Positions 40,908-50,652 of a stretch of DNA of 64,000 nucleotides are shown one piece after another. Source of the DNA: Variovorax paradoxus (GTDB taxonomy: Bacteria > Pseudomonadota > Gammaproteobacteria > Burkholderiales > Burkholderiaceae_C). Below the pieces are notes generated by a model. That model saw only the letters and a program-made list of their open reading frames with translations. It made no database searches and was not told the origin of the DNA. The position numbers and the translations under genes were made by a program. The stretch spans positions 2,046,001 to 2,110,000 of the forward strand of contig NZ_CP123990.1 of the NCBI RefSeq assembly GCF_029919115.1. Direction: 5' to 3'. Every line of letters starts with the position of its first letter. Position 1 is the first letter of the stretch.

Positions 40908-41693
40908 TTACTCGACCTTGGCCTTCGCGCGCAGCTCTTCCTGGTACTTCTGCAGGCGTTGCTGCTGCAGTTGCTGCGTGATTTGCGGCTGCACTTCTTC
41001 CATCTTCGGCAGTTGTGCCTGGCGGATGTCGTCGACGCGGATGATGTGATAGCCGAACTGCGTCTTGACGGGCGCTGCCGTGGTTTCGCCCTTCTTGAGC
41101 TTGATCATCGCTTCCGAGAACTCGGGCACGAAGCTCGCGGGATTGGCCCAGTCGAGGTCGCCGCCGTTGGCACCCGAACCCGGGTCCTTGCTCTGCTTCT
41201 TGGCGATATCTTCGAACTTGGCGCCCTTCTTCAGGTCGGCCATGATCTTCTTGGCCTGGTCTTCGGTTTCGACCAAGATGTGGCGAGCCTTGAATTCCTT
41301 GCCACCGTTGGCCGCCACGAACTTGTCGTACTCGGCCTTGACGTCGGCTTCCGACACGGCGTTGGTCTTGCGGTAGTTTTCGAACAGCGCGCGGATCAGG
41401 ATGGCCTGGCGTGCAAGCTCGAGCTGGTTGCGGTAGTCGTCCGTTGCGTCCAGGCCCTGCTTCTGCGCTTCCTGCATGAACACTTCGCGCGCGACGATTT
41501 CTTCGCGCAGCTGGCCTTGCATTTCCGGCGTAACGGGTCGGCCGGCTGCCGCCAGTTGTTGCGCCAGCACGTCCATGCGCGCCTTGGGCACGGGCTTGCC
41601 GTTGACGATGGCTGCGTTCTGCGCCACTGCCGCCAGGGGAATCGCACCGAGCAGCGCTGCGGCCGCAACGGCCGTCAAGATTTGTTTTTTCAT
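40908..41693 (-). CDS. Periplasmic peptidyl-prolyl isomerase (parvulin type)
   Basis: Secreted PpiC/PrsA-like foldase of 261 aa. The start at 41693 gives a signal peptide MKKQILTAVAAAALLGAIPLAAVAQ. A SurA_N-like helical part follows (residues 30-130), then the parvulin domain KEFKARHILVETEDQAKKIMADLKKGAKFEDIAKKQSKDPGS, GGDLDWANPASFVPEFSEA and FGYHIIRVDDI. The C-terminus is a Gln-rich helix. It probably assists folding of outer-membrane or periplasmic proteins. It is 152 bases downstream of bolA on the same strand. Confidence 0.92.
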   Translation of the reverse strand: MKKQILTAVAAAALLGAIPLAAVAQNAAIVNGKPVPKARMDVLAQQLAAAGRPVTPEMQGQLREEIVAREVFMQEAQKQGLDATDDYRNQLELARQAILIRALFENYRKTNAVSEADVKAEYDKFVAANGGKEFKARHILVETEDQAKKIMADLKKGAKFEDIAKKQSKDPGSGANGGDLDWANPASFVPEFSEAMIKLKKGETTAAPVKTQFGYHIIRVDDIRQAQLPKMEEVQPQITQQLQQQRLQKYQEELRAKAKVE

Positions 41694-41821
41694 GGAATGA
41701 ATATCAGGCTGAGGGAAATGCGCGTGTAGAAAAAGCGCGTGGAAAAAGCGGGAAGGACGAAGAACGAAGAGAAAACGGGTGGAGGGCGGAGCCGCCGCAG
41801 CGAAAGCCGCGTGGCATTGAC

Positions 41822-41835
41822 CGGTCATTTGACCG
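41822..41835. other. 14-base palindrome between ppi and bolA
   Basis: CGGTCA and TGACCG flank a TT centre. It lies 10 bases past the bolA stop; too short for a terminator stem and with no T-run, so a protein site or chance. Confidence 0.25.
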
Positions 41836-41845
41836 CTCGAACGAC

Positions 41846-42127
41846 TCAGAGCACCTCGATGGCGATGGCGTGCAGACCCTGCGCGATAAAAACTTGGAGG
41901 GCATCATACACAAGGCGATGGCGCGCCACGCGGGGCTTCCCTTCGAACAGTGGGGAGGCAATGCGAACCCGGAAATGCGTGCCGTAGCCCTTCGCGTTGG
42001 CGCCTGCATGCCCGGCGTGGGCACTGCTCTCGTCGATCACCTCGAGCGCGGTGGGTTGCAGCTTCTCGCGCAGCACCGCTTCGAGCGCATTTGCCGTCGG
42101 CAGGGGATGGGTTGCGGCGGCGCTCAT
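41846..42127 (-). CDS. bolA: BolA family protein
   Basis: A 93-aa BolA-like protein. The start at 42127 overlaps the yciB stop by 4 bases, which supports it over longer frames that run into yciB. The domain reads [64 protein letters not shown] (shown only as landmarks), with the conserved histidine in E-S-S-A-H-A-G-H and the R-H-R-L-V-Y helix. BolA proteins bind monothiol glutaredoxins and Fe-S clusters or DNA and influence cell shape and stress. Coupling with yciB recurs in this group. Confidence 0.92.
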   Translation of the reverse strand: MSAAATHPLPTANALEAVLREKLQPTALEVIDESSAHAGHAGANAKGYGTHFRVRIASPLFEGKPRVARHRLVYDALQVFIAQGLHAIAIEVL

Positions 42128-42663
42128 GCGGTGGGCTCGTCGCTCTTGAGGTGCGGCGAGATGTACAGGCCCTGAGCCACCAGGAAGACGATGGGGAACA
42201 CATAGCCCCAGAGCTTGAAGTTGACCCAGGCCTCGGTGGTGAAGTACGCCGCCACGTAGCCGTTGATAAGGGCCATGAAAAGGCAGTACCCGATCCACGC
42301 CACGTTCAGGCGGCCCCAGATGCGGTCGGGCAGCTGGAGCTGCGAGCCGAGCAGCATCTTGAGGAAGTTCTTCTTCAGCACCCAGAGCGCCACGGCCAGT
42401 GCAATGGCCATTGCGCCGTAGAGCACCGTGGGCTTCCACTTGATGAAGCGGTCGTCATGCAGCACCAGCGTGAGCGTGCCGAAGAGCAGGATCAGCACCA
42501 GCGTGGCTTTTTGCATGGCCTGCAGCTTGCGCTCGGTGGCATAGATGATGCCCATCTGCACCACGGTGGCGCCCATCAGCACGGCGGTGGCGGTGTAGAT
42601 GTCGCCCAGCTTGTAGGCGCCGAAGAACAGCAGGATCGGAAAGAAGTCGAGGATCAGTTTCAT
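42124..42663 (-). CDS. yciB: Inner-membrane septation protein YciB
   Basis: Septation protein A family, 179 aa, five or six membrane helices. The start at 42663 gives the canonical N-terminus [27 protein letters not shown]. Other landmarks are [14 protein letters not shown] and [26 protein letters not shown], all typical of YciB/IspZ. It acts in the inner membrane and affects cell-envelope integrity and division. It is cotranscribed with bolA (4-base overlap) and lies 43 bases downstream of selO. Confidence 0.94.
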   Translation of the reverse strand: MKLILDFFPILLFFGAYKLGDIYTATAVLMGATVVQMGIIYATERKLQAMQKATLVLILLFGTLTLVLHDDRFIKWKPTVLYGAMAIALAVALWVLKKNFLKMLLGSQLQLPDRIWGRLNVAWIGYCLFMALINGYVAAYFTTEAWVNFKLWGYVFPIVFLVAQGLYISPHLKSDEPTA

Positions 42664-42706
42664 GCGCTGGGCGGTAGCCTGTGGTTGGTTTTTTGTACGG
42701 GTGCGG

Positions 42707-44188
42707 TCATGACGAGCAGCTGATTTCGATTGTGGAGGCCCAGTCGGGCGGAAAGCCGGCATATGCGTCGGCACCTGGATGTTCGTCAAAGGGGCTCTCG
42801 AGCAGGGTCAGCAAGGTTGCCACACCCGAGAAGTCCTTCTGCGCAGCAGCTTCGATGGCTTGCTGGCCCAGGTGGTTCCGCAGCACGAACTTTGGATTCG
42901 ATTTGAGCATCAAGTCGGCGGCCTCCTCGCGTTGGCCCTTGGCGTGCCGCTCCAAAAAAGATAGCAACCAGGCGTCGAAGCCGGCGCGGTCCAGGAAAAG
43001 ATCGCGCACCGGCTCGGCGTTGCCGTCCGCCATGTGCTGCGAAAGGCGGCGCCAGAAGATCGTGTAGTCGACTTTTTCGGCGGCCATGAGCTTCAGCACG
43101 CCCTCGATGAGCGCGCGGTCGCCCTCGGCCGAATCGGTGATCCCGAGCTTGGCGCGCATGCGGCCTTCGAACTCGCGTGGGAACACTGTCTTGTAAGACT
43201 CCAGCGCCGCCACTGCGACCTCCTGGTCGACGATGAGCGGGAGCAGCGCCTGCGCCAGGCAGAACAGGTTCCAGTAGGCCACGTTGGGCTGCTGGTTGAA
43301 GGCGTAGCGCCCGCTGGTGTCGCTGTGGTTGCAGATGTGGCGCGGGTCGAAGCCGTCCAGAAACTGGAACGGTCCGTAGTCGATGGTGAGCCCGAGGATG
43401 CTCATGTTGTCGGTGTTCATCACGCCGTGGCAAAAGCCGACGGCCTGCCACTGCGCCAAGAGGGCCGCGGTGCGCTCGCTCACGGCTTCCAGGAAAGCCG
43501 CATAGGCGTTGCCGCCGAAGCGCTCGGTTGTGCGGCAGGCCGGGTAGTAGCGGTCGATGACGTAGTCGGCCAGAGCGCGCAATTCGGCATCGCGCTGGTT
43601 GGCCGCAAAGTGCTCGAAGTGCCCAAAGCGGATGAAGCTGGGGGCCACGCGGGTCACGACGGCCGCGCTCTCGGGCTCCTCGCGGTACACGCGCGCGTCG
43701 GAGCCCGTGACGCACAGGGCGCGCGTCGTGGGAATGCCAAGGCCGTGCATCGCCTCGCTGCAAAGGAATTCGCGAATGCTGGAGCGCAGCACGGCGCGGC
43801 CGTCGCCGCCGCGCGAGTAGGGCGTGCGGCCCGCGCCCTTGAGCTGCACTTCGAGGCCGCCTTCGGTTTCGCCGAGCATGATCGCGCGGCCATCGCCGAG
43901 CTGCCCGGCCCACACGCCGAATTGATGGCCGCTGTACACGGTAGCGAACGGCTGGGTGCCGGCTACGGGCAGGCTGCCGGTCAGCGCCGCCAGAGTGCTG
44001 GCAGATTGCAGCCAATCGGCCGGCAAACCTAGCAAGCCCGCCACCGCACCGCTGGTGCCGACCCAGTAGGGATCGGGCAGCGGCGTAGGCCGCAGTTCGG
44101 TAAGAAAGGCGGGGCCCAGTGTCCGGAACCCGGGTTTCCAGCGCACGCCCAGGTCGGCGGCGGCCGTGTCTTCAGCAAGCAAGCTCAT
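42707..44188 (-). CDS. selO: Protein adenylyltransferase SelO (YdiU family)
   Basis: Pseudokinase-fold enzyme of 493 aa that transfers AMP to Ser/Thr/Tyr of proteins, with targets in redox control in E. coli. Landmarks: [63 protein letters not shown] (catalytic lysine and nucleotide site), and [30 protein letters not shown] (metal-binding N and D). It ends S-C-S-S, the cysteine standing where eukaryotic SelO has selenocysteine. Full length. It heads the selO-yciB-bolA run. Confidence 0.95.
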   Translation of the reverse strand: MSLLAEDTAAADLGVRWKPGFRTLGPAFLTELRPTPLPDPYWVGTSGAVAGLLGLPADWLQSASTLAALTGSLPVAGTQPFATVYSGHQFGVWAGQLGDGRAIMLGETEGGLEVQLKGAGRTPYSRGGDGRAVLRSSIREFLCSEAMHGLGIPTTRALCVTGSDARVYREEPESAAVVTRVAPSFIRFGHFEHFAANQRDAELRALADYVIDRYYPACRTTERFGGNAYAAFLEAVSERTAALLAQWQAVGFCHGVMNTDNMSILGLTIDYGPFQFLDGFDPRHICNHSDTSGRYAFNQQPNVAYWNLFCLAQALLPLIVDQEVAVAALESYKTVFPREFEGRMRAKLGITDSAEGDRALIEGVLKLMAAEKVDYTIFWRRLSQHMADGNAEPVRDLFLDRAGFDAWLLSFLERHAKGQREEAADLMLKSNPKFVLRNHLGQQAIEAAAQKDFSGVATLLTLLESPFDEHPGADAYAGFPPDWASTIEISCSS

Positions 44189-44263
44189 GCCCCGATTGTC
44201 CGGCAGAGCATGAGACCCCTTGCGGCGCGGGCCATCGGGGACGCCGCCCGCTATCGGGCTGGT

Positions 44264-45340
44264 TCAGTGGGCAAGCGCCGGCGTGTCCCAGATGCGCGCC
44301 CGGTACTGCGCCGGCGGCAGGCCGAACCAGCGCTTGCAGGCGCGAAAGAAGTTGCTGCTGTCGACAAATCCCAGCATGTCCGCCACGTCGGTGAGCGTGT
44401 GGCGGTCTTCGGCCAGGTACTGCTGCGCCAGCTCGCGGCGAGTGCGGTCGAGCAGCGACTGGAAAGACACCGACTCCTCCTGCAGCCGCCGCTGCAGCGT
44501 GCGCTCGGCCAGCCCGAGGCCCGCTGCCACGTCCTGCCGTCGCGGCTCGCCATGGGGCAGGCGGCGCGCGATTTCGGCGCACACCAGGGTGCTGGTGGTG
44601 GTCTGGCCCAGCAGGTTCAGCTGCTCGTCAAGCAGGTGCTCCTGCATCTCGCCCAGAGTGGGGTGGTAAGTGGGCAGGGGCATGGACAAGTCAGCCGTTG
44701 ACAGCAGCAGGCGGTTGGCCGGCGCGTTGTAGCGGATCGGGCAGCCGAAGGCCTCGCGGTGCAGGCGGTCGTCGGCCGGTGGCGGATAGACGAACTCGAG
44801 GGCCAGCGGCTGCAGCTCGCGCCGGGTGAGCCATTGGCACTGCATGAATACGGTGAGCAGCGCGTACTCGACGCGCTGGCGCGGAATCGGCAGGCTGCCG
44901 CCTGTGTGCTCCATCACCATCCACGCGCCGCGTGCATCGGGCTGTATCGAGAACGCGGTTGCGTCGGAGATGACGGCCATGTAGCGCGCAAGCCGGTTGA
45001 GCGCCTCGCTCAAGTTGGCGCTGCACGACATGGCGTGGCCCACCGTGCCGAGCTTGCTGTGCGTGGCGGCCAGGTCGCGGTGCAGGCCCAGCGTGGGCTT
45101 GCCGGCACGGGCCACGGCCAGTTGCCACAGCGCCGAGACCTCGTCGACCGGAATGCGCGCGTTCTGCCGGTGCAGCGAATCGGGGTCGAAGCCGGCTTCG
45201 CGCAGCAGCGAGGCCACATCCAGGCCCTCGGCCGCAAACATCGAGAGCACGCCCTCGAGCCACGCGGCCGAACTGGTTCGAAGTTCCGGCTGCTGTGCGC
45301 AGCCCGGCCGGCGTTGCGGACGGCGCTGGGCATGCGGCAT
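44264..45340 (-). CDS. AraC-family transcriptional regulator
   Basis: A 358-aa regulator with an N-terminal Arabinose_bd-type domain (SSAAWLEGVLSMFAAEGLDVASLLREAG and GLHRDLAATHSKLGTVGHAMSCSANLSEALNRLARYM) and a C-terminal double helix-turn-helix (LGLAERTLQRRLQEESVSFQSLLDRTRRELAQQYL, then LTDVADMLGFVDSSNFFRACKRWFGLPPAQYR). This matches the OruR/FeaR-like class. The start at 45340 has AGGAG seven bases upstream; an ATG six codons earlier is less likely. It is divergent from the carboxylesterase and probably controls it; the 150-base spacer holds an inverted repeat. Confidence 0.9.
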   Translation of the reverse strand: MPHAQRRPQRRPGCAQQPELRTSSAAWLEGVLSMFAAEGLDVASLLREAGFDPDSLHRQNARIPVDEVSALWQLAVARAGKPTLGLHRDLAATHSKLGTVGHAMSCSANLSEALNRLARYMAVISDATAFSIQPDARGAWMVMEHTGGSLPIPRQRVEYALLTVFMQCQWLTRRELQPLALEFVYPPPADDRLHREAFGCPIRYNAPANRLLLSTADLSMPLPTYHPTLGEMQEHLLDEQLNLLGQTTTSTLVCAEIARRLPHGEPRRQDVAAGLGLAERTLQRRLQEESVSFQSLLDRTRRELAQQYLAEDRHTLTDVADMLGFVDSSNFFRACKRWFGLPPAQYRARIWDTPALAH

Positions 45341-45420
45341 GGAGGCTCCTGAAGTCATTGAATTGGCTCGCTTGCGATAGCGGGGAAAACGCAGCCGGTT
45401 CCTAGAATTTTCTGGCGGAT

Positions 45421-45447
45421 CCAGCCCGGCGGAGTATGGCGGGCTGG
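45421..45447. promoter_or_regulatory. Inverted repeat between AraC-type regulator and esterase
   Basis: CCAGCCCG (45421-45428) and CGGGCTGG (45440-45447) form perfect 8-base arms with an 11-base spacer, 43 bases ahead of the esterase ATG. It may be the regulator's site or a leader hairpin. The motif AGTCATT also occurs twice in this spacer (near 45354 and 45457). Confidence 0.4.
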
Positions 45448-45490
45448 CACCGATGGAGTCATTCCGATTAACCCGGTGTGGAGACAAACA

Positions 45491-47308
45491 ATGAACACAG
45501 CAGAGACGACGGAAGTCCGCGGCGCAACCCTGCAGGCTGCGGCAAGAACCGCGGCGCAAGCGGTCGCGGTCACAGCCTGCATCGCGCTTTCCGCCTGCGG
45601 CGGCGGATCCGGCGGTGGGTTCTCGGTCATCCCGACCGCCCCCGCGGCGCTCCCGCCGCCGCCTGCCGACGGGGCCATGGTGCGCACGACCACTGCCGGC
45701 AAGATCGAAGGCGTGGACGACAGCGCCCGAACGGGCACCTGGTCCTGGAAAGGCATTCCGTTCGCCAAACCGCCAGTGGGCGCGCTGCGCTGGCGCGCAC
45801 CAGTCGAACCCGAGGCCTGGAGCGGCATCCGGCCGGCCGCCAGGTTCGGCAACTCGTGCCTGCAGATCGGCCGGCTTTTCAGCCCCGGCACCAACAACAC
45901 CTTCGACGCCACCATCGGCACCAACCTGGGCAAGCCCGTCGGCAGCGAAGACTGCCTGTTCGTCAACATCTGGCGCCCGGCGACAGAAGAGAAGAACCTG
46001 CCCGTGCTGCTGTTCATCCACGGGGGCAGCAATATCTCCGGCTACACGGCCGATCCGCTCTACGACGGTGCGGCGCTGGCCAAGGCCGCCAACGCGGTGG
46101 TCATTACCGCCAGCTACCGCCTGGGCATCCTGGGCTTCATCAACATGCCGCAACTGCGCCCGGGCGGCGCGGCGGGGGATGATTCGGGCAACTTCGCGCT
46201 GCTGGACATCATGGCGGCGCTTCGCTTCATCAGGGCCAATGCCGCCAGCTTTGGCGGTGACGCGGGCAATGTGACGCTCTCGGGCGAGTCGGCCGGCGCC
46301 ACCAACCTGCTGGCGGTCATGACGTCGCCGATGGCCAAGGGCCTGTTTCACAAGGCCTTCGAGATGAGCGGCGGCATCTCGCTTGCGAGCAACCTGCCGC
46401 CCGCTACGCTCCCCACGCTGGCCCCGGCATCGGCCTCGCTCGCGCAGGGCCAGGCCATCCTGGAAAGACTGCTCGTTGCCGACGGCACAGTGGCCGACGT
46501 CGCGGCGGCCAAGGCCTACATCGCCAGCCGCACACCGGAACAAATCGCGGACTACATGCGCGCGCAAGAGGGCGGGGCGCTGCTCACCAAGGTGGTTGCC
46601 GCCGGCCTCGGTTCGGTCGCTCCGATTCCCGACGGCACGGTGCTGCCGCTCGACCCGATCGGCGCCATTGCGGCCGACCGGTACAACAAGGTGCCCATGC
46701 TCGCGGGCAACACGCGCGACGAGGGCAAGCTCTTCGCCTCGCTGCTGGGCACCATCGGTTTTCCGAAGCCGGGCTGGATCGTGACCGACGCGCAGCGCTT
46801 CTCGATGATGTTCAATTTCGACCCCGATGCGCCGTCCGCGCTCACCGTGGCCGACATCATCGATGCGTCCTACCTTCCGGTAGACAAGCCGGGCACGGGC
46901 TACAACGCGGCCACCGACGTCATTACCCAAGGGCTTTTCGGCGCCAGCCGTGACAACCTGCTCAACACGATGAAGACGCGCCAGTCGAACATCTGGCACT
47001 ACCGGCTCGACTGGGCGCAGGAGGCGCCGCCGTGGAACGATGTGTACGGCGCGGCGCACGCGTTCGACCTGCCGTTCGTCTTTGGCAACTTCAACGGCTC
47101 GCTGCTAAGCAACGTGATGGGCGGCAAGGCCAACCAGCCAGGCCGGCTCGCGCTTTCCGCCGCCATGATGGCGAGCGTGAGCGCCTTCATGCGCAAGGGC
47201 GATCCCAACACGCCCCAACTCGGGGTCGCCTGGGGGACATGGCCCTCTCAGCTGTTGCTCGACGCAACGCCAACGGCCGCCAGAATCACGGCCGCGAGCG
47301 CACCTTGA
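45491..47308 (+). CDS. Secreted type B carboxylesterase (lipoprotein)
   Basis: Alpha/beta hydrolase of the carboxylesterase/lipase type B family, 605 aa. The N-terminus has a hydrophobic segment ending L-S-A-C-G-G-G, a lipobox, so the protein is probably anchored in the outer membrane or periplasm. Hallmarks are KGIPFAKPPVGALRW, SEDCLFVNIWRP, LFIHGGSN (oxyanion) and the nucleophile G-E-S-A-G; the acid is in N-T-R-D-E-G and the histidine in A-A-H-A-F-D-L-P-F. GGAGAC lies eight bases before the ATG. Divergent from the AraC-type regulator, so likely inducible. Substrate unknown; aromatic or fatty esters are usual. Confidence 0.88.
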   Translation: MNTAETTEVRGATLQAAARTAAQAVAVTACIALSACGGGSGGGFSVIPTAPAALPPPPADGAMVRTTTAGKIEGVDDSARTGTWSWKGIPFAKPPVGALRWRAPVEPEAWSGIRPAARFGNSCLQIGRLFSPGTNNTFDATIGTNLGKPVGSEDCLFVNIWRPATEEKNLPVLLFIHGGSNISGYTADPLYDGAALAKAANAVVITASYRLGILGFINMPQLRPGGAAGDDSGNFALLDIMAALRFIRANAASFGGDAGNVTLSGESAGATNLLAVMTSPMAKGLFHKAFEMSGGISLASNLPPATLPTLAPASASLAQGQAILERLLVADGTVADVAAAKAYIASRTPEQIADYMRAQEGGALLTKVVAAGLGSVAPIPDGTVLPLDPIGAIAADRYNKVPMLAGNTRDEGKLFASLLGTIGFPKPGWIVTDAQRFSMMFNFDPDAPSALTVADIIDASYLPVDKPGTGYNAATDVITQGLFGASRDNLLNTMKTRQSNIWHYRLDWAQEAPPWNDVYGAAHAFDLPFVFGNFNGSLLSNVMGGKANQPGRLALSAAMMASVSAFMRKGDPNTPQLGVAWGTWPSQLLLDATPTAARITAASAP

Positions 47309-47363
47309 TGAGCCGCTTCGTTCCATTCAGCAGTGCGGGTTTGTGTCATTGTGGAAGCGGCCG

Positions 47364-47394
47364 AAGCTTGCGTGAATCTGTGCTTTGCAAGCTT
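47364..47394. promoter_or_regulatory. Inverted repeat upstream of the acyl-CoA synthetase
   Basis: AAGCTTGC (47364-47371) and GCAAGCTT (47387-47394) are perfect 8-base arms separated by 15 bases, 31 bases before the ATG. Candidate operator for a fatty-acid type repressor; no regulator gene is adjacent. Confidence 0.45.
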
Positions 47395-47425
47395 TCATGA
47401 AGTCATTTCCTTTAGGAGTCCGTAG

Positions 47426-49069
<1,644 letters not shown>

Positions 49070-49092
49070 CGAATCGTCCGAATCCAGCCGCA

Positions 49093-49178
49093 CTGTCGCG
49101 CACGCGATAGCAAGGCCGCTTCGGCGGCCTTCCTTCCGGGCAATCCCTGTGCGGTGAAGAAAAGGGCGCTTGTACGCT
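49093..49178 (+). repeat. Leader copy A of a duplicated binding-protein leader
   Basis: Three blocks also found before the second binding-protein gene: CTGTCGC-N3-CGCGATAG (49093-49110), TCCGGGCAATCCCTG (ending 49149) and CGCTTGTACGCT (49167-49178). The last two blocks are spaced 18 bases end to start in both copies. CGCTTGTACGCT ends 43 bases before the start codon. Confidence 0.75.
49112..49136 (+). terminator. UUCG-loop hairpin terminator after acyl-CoA synthetase
   Basis: AAGGCCGC (49112-49119) and GCGGCCTT (49124-49131) form a perfect 8-bp stem with a TTCG tetraloop, followed by CCTTCC. The T-run is short, so termination may be partial. Confidence 0.6.
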
Positions 49179-49220
49179 GGCATCCCGCTTCATACCCGCC
49201 AATCATCCAGGAGACTCTTC

Positions 49221-50450
49221 ATGCAATTTGCCGTCAAGTCCGTAGCAGCTTGTGCCATGCTGGTGAGCGCCGCAGCCGCGTTTGCGCAGAAGGGCGAGAC
49301 GGTCAAGATCGCCTGGCTGGACCCGCTGTCGGGGCTGATGGCCGCTGTTGGCACCAACCAGCTCAAGACCACGCAGTTCCTGGCTGAAGAGTTCAACAAG
49401 AAGAATGCCTCGGGCGTGAAGTTCGAGATCATTGCAATCGACAACAAGCTCAGCCCGCAAGAGACCACCGCGGCGCTGCGCTCGGCCCAAGACCAAGGCG
49501 CGCGCTATATCACCCAGGGCAACGGCTCTGGCCCGGCCCTGGCAATCATCGATGCGGTCGAGAAGAACAACGCACGCAATCCGGGCAAGGAACTGCTCTA
49601 CCTGAACTATGCGGCGGTCGACCCCGACCTCACCAACAGCAAGTGCAGCTACTGGCACTTTCGCCTGGACGCCGACACCTCCATGAAGATGGAGGCGCTG
49701 ACCACCTGGATGAAGGACCAGACAGACATCAAGAAGGTCTACATCCTCGGGCAGAACTATGCACACGGCGTGCAGGTGTCGAAGTTTGCCAAGGAGAACC
49801 TCAAGACCAAGCGCCCCGACATCCAGATCGTGGGCGACGACCTGCACCCGCTCGCGCAGGTGCGCGACTTCTCGCCGTACATCGCCAAGATCAAGGCCTC
49901 GGGCGCCGACACCGTCATTACCGGCAATTGGGGTTCCGACCTGTCGCTGCTCATCAAGGCGGCCAACGACTCGGGCCTGGACGTCAAGTTCCTCACCTAC
50001 TACGCATTCGGCACCGGCACCCCCACGGCCATGGGCGCCACCTCCGCGGGCAAGATCTACACGGTGGCCTATGGCCACTACAACATGGGCGGCGAAATCC
50101 AGAAGCTGCTTGCCGGCTACAAGAAGAAGATGAACGACGACCTGACGCAATCGTCGATCTATCACACGTTCGCGCTGCTCGATGCCGCCTTCGTGCAGAC
50201 CAAGTCGACCGACCCGGTCAAGGTTGCGGCCGCGCTCGAGGGCATGAAGATCAAGAGCTTCAACGGCGAGGTCGAAATGCGCAAGGCCGACCACCAGTTG
50301 CAGCAGGGGCTTTACATCTCGCGCTGGGAGAAAGCCAGCGCCAAGTACCCTTATGACGCCGAGAACACCGGCTACACCAACGTTCCCGTGAAGTACTTCG
50401 AGTCGTATGTGGCCAGCACGCCAACGACCTGCCAGATGAAGCGCCCTTGA
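49221..50450 (+). CDS. Branched-chain-type ABC transporter binding protein, copy 1
   Basis: Periplasmic binding protein of the LivJ/LivK (Peripla_BP_6) family, 409 aa. The start at 49221 (AGGAGACTC upstream) gives a signal peptide MQFAVKSVAACAMLVSAAAAFAQ. The mature protein begins KGETVKIAWLDPLSGLMAAVGTNQLKT and has GNGSGPALAIIDAVEKNN and a C-terminal CQMKRP with a likely disulfide to C in NSKCSYW. It is about three quarters identical by eye to the next gene's product, without large gaps. Family members bind amino acids, but many in this group bind aromatic or fatty acids; the surrounding beta-oxidation genes make a carboxylic acid plausible. Confidence 0.9.
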   Translation: MQFAVKSVAACAMLVSAAAAFAQKGETVKIAWLDPLSGLMAAVGTNQLKTTQFLAEEFNKKNASGVKFEIIAIDNKLSPQETTAALRSAQDQGARYITQGNGSGPALAIIDAVEKNNARNPGKELLYLNYAAVDPDLTNSKCSYWHFRLDADTSMKMEALTTWMKDQTDIKKVYILGQNYAHGVQVSKFAKENLKTKRPDIQIVGDDLHPLAQVRDFSPYIAKIKASGADTVITGNWGSDLSLLIKAANDSGLDVKFLTYYAFGTGTPTAMGATSAGKIYTVAYGHYNMGGEIQKLLAGYKKKMNDDLTQSSIYHTFALLDAAFVQTKSTDPVKVAAALEGMKIKSFNGEVEMRKADHQLQQGLYISRWEKASAKYPYDAENTGYTNVPVKYFESYVASTPTTCQMKRP

Positions 50451-50463
50451 GCGTCTTTGTAAA

Positions 50464-50522
50464 CGCATTTCCTACTCGCGGGTAGAAGCCCTCTACCCGT
50501 GGGTAGCAATTGGAGAAATGCG
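50464..50522 (+). other. Nested hairpin between the two binding-protein genes
   Basis: Inner stem: CTACTCGCGGGTAG (50472-50485) with CTACCCGTGGGTAG (50493-50506), which pair over all 14 positions in RNA (two G-U pairs) around a 7-base loop. Outer stem: CGCATTTC (50464-50471) with GAAATGCG (50515-50522), perfect 8 bp. Each inner arm is itself near-palindromic, spaced 21 bases, so two protein sites are an alternative reading. Confidence 0.65.
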
Positions 50523-50609
50523 CTGTCGCCTGCGCGATAGAAACGGGCCTTTGCGGCCCACCCCCTCCGGGCATTCCCTGAGGGGAGGGGCAGTGAACGC
50601 TTGTACGCT
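50523..50609 (+). repeat. Leader copy B of a duplicated binding-protein leader
   Basis: Same three blocks as before copy 1: CTGTCGC-N3-CGCGATAG (50523-50540), TCCGGGCATTCCCTG (ending 50580) and CGCTTGTACGCT (50598-50609), ending 44 bases before the GTG start. A GGGCC/GGCCC hairpin (50545-50559) sits where copy A has its UUCG hairpin. Confidence 0.75.
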
Positions 50610-50652
50610 CGTGCAAGGCTTTTTGATTCGGTTTGACCAGGAGATATAGATC

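Noticed and set aside
41694..41845. Search for a small gene or promoter in the bolA/prolyl isomerase spacer
   Set aside because: Only a short palindrome is visible; no open frame with a ribosome-binding site and no clear promoter.
45341..47059. Upstream extension of the AraC-type gene on the minus strand
   Set aside because: The extension runs opposite the carboxylesterase and lacks a ribosome-binding site; the ATG at 45340 has AGGAG at the right distance.
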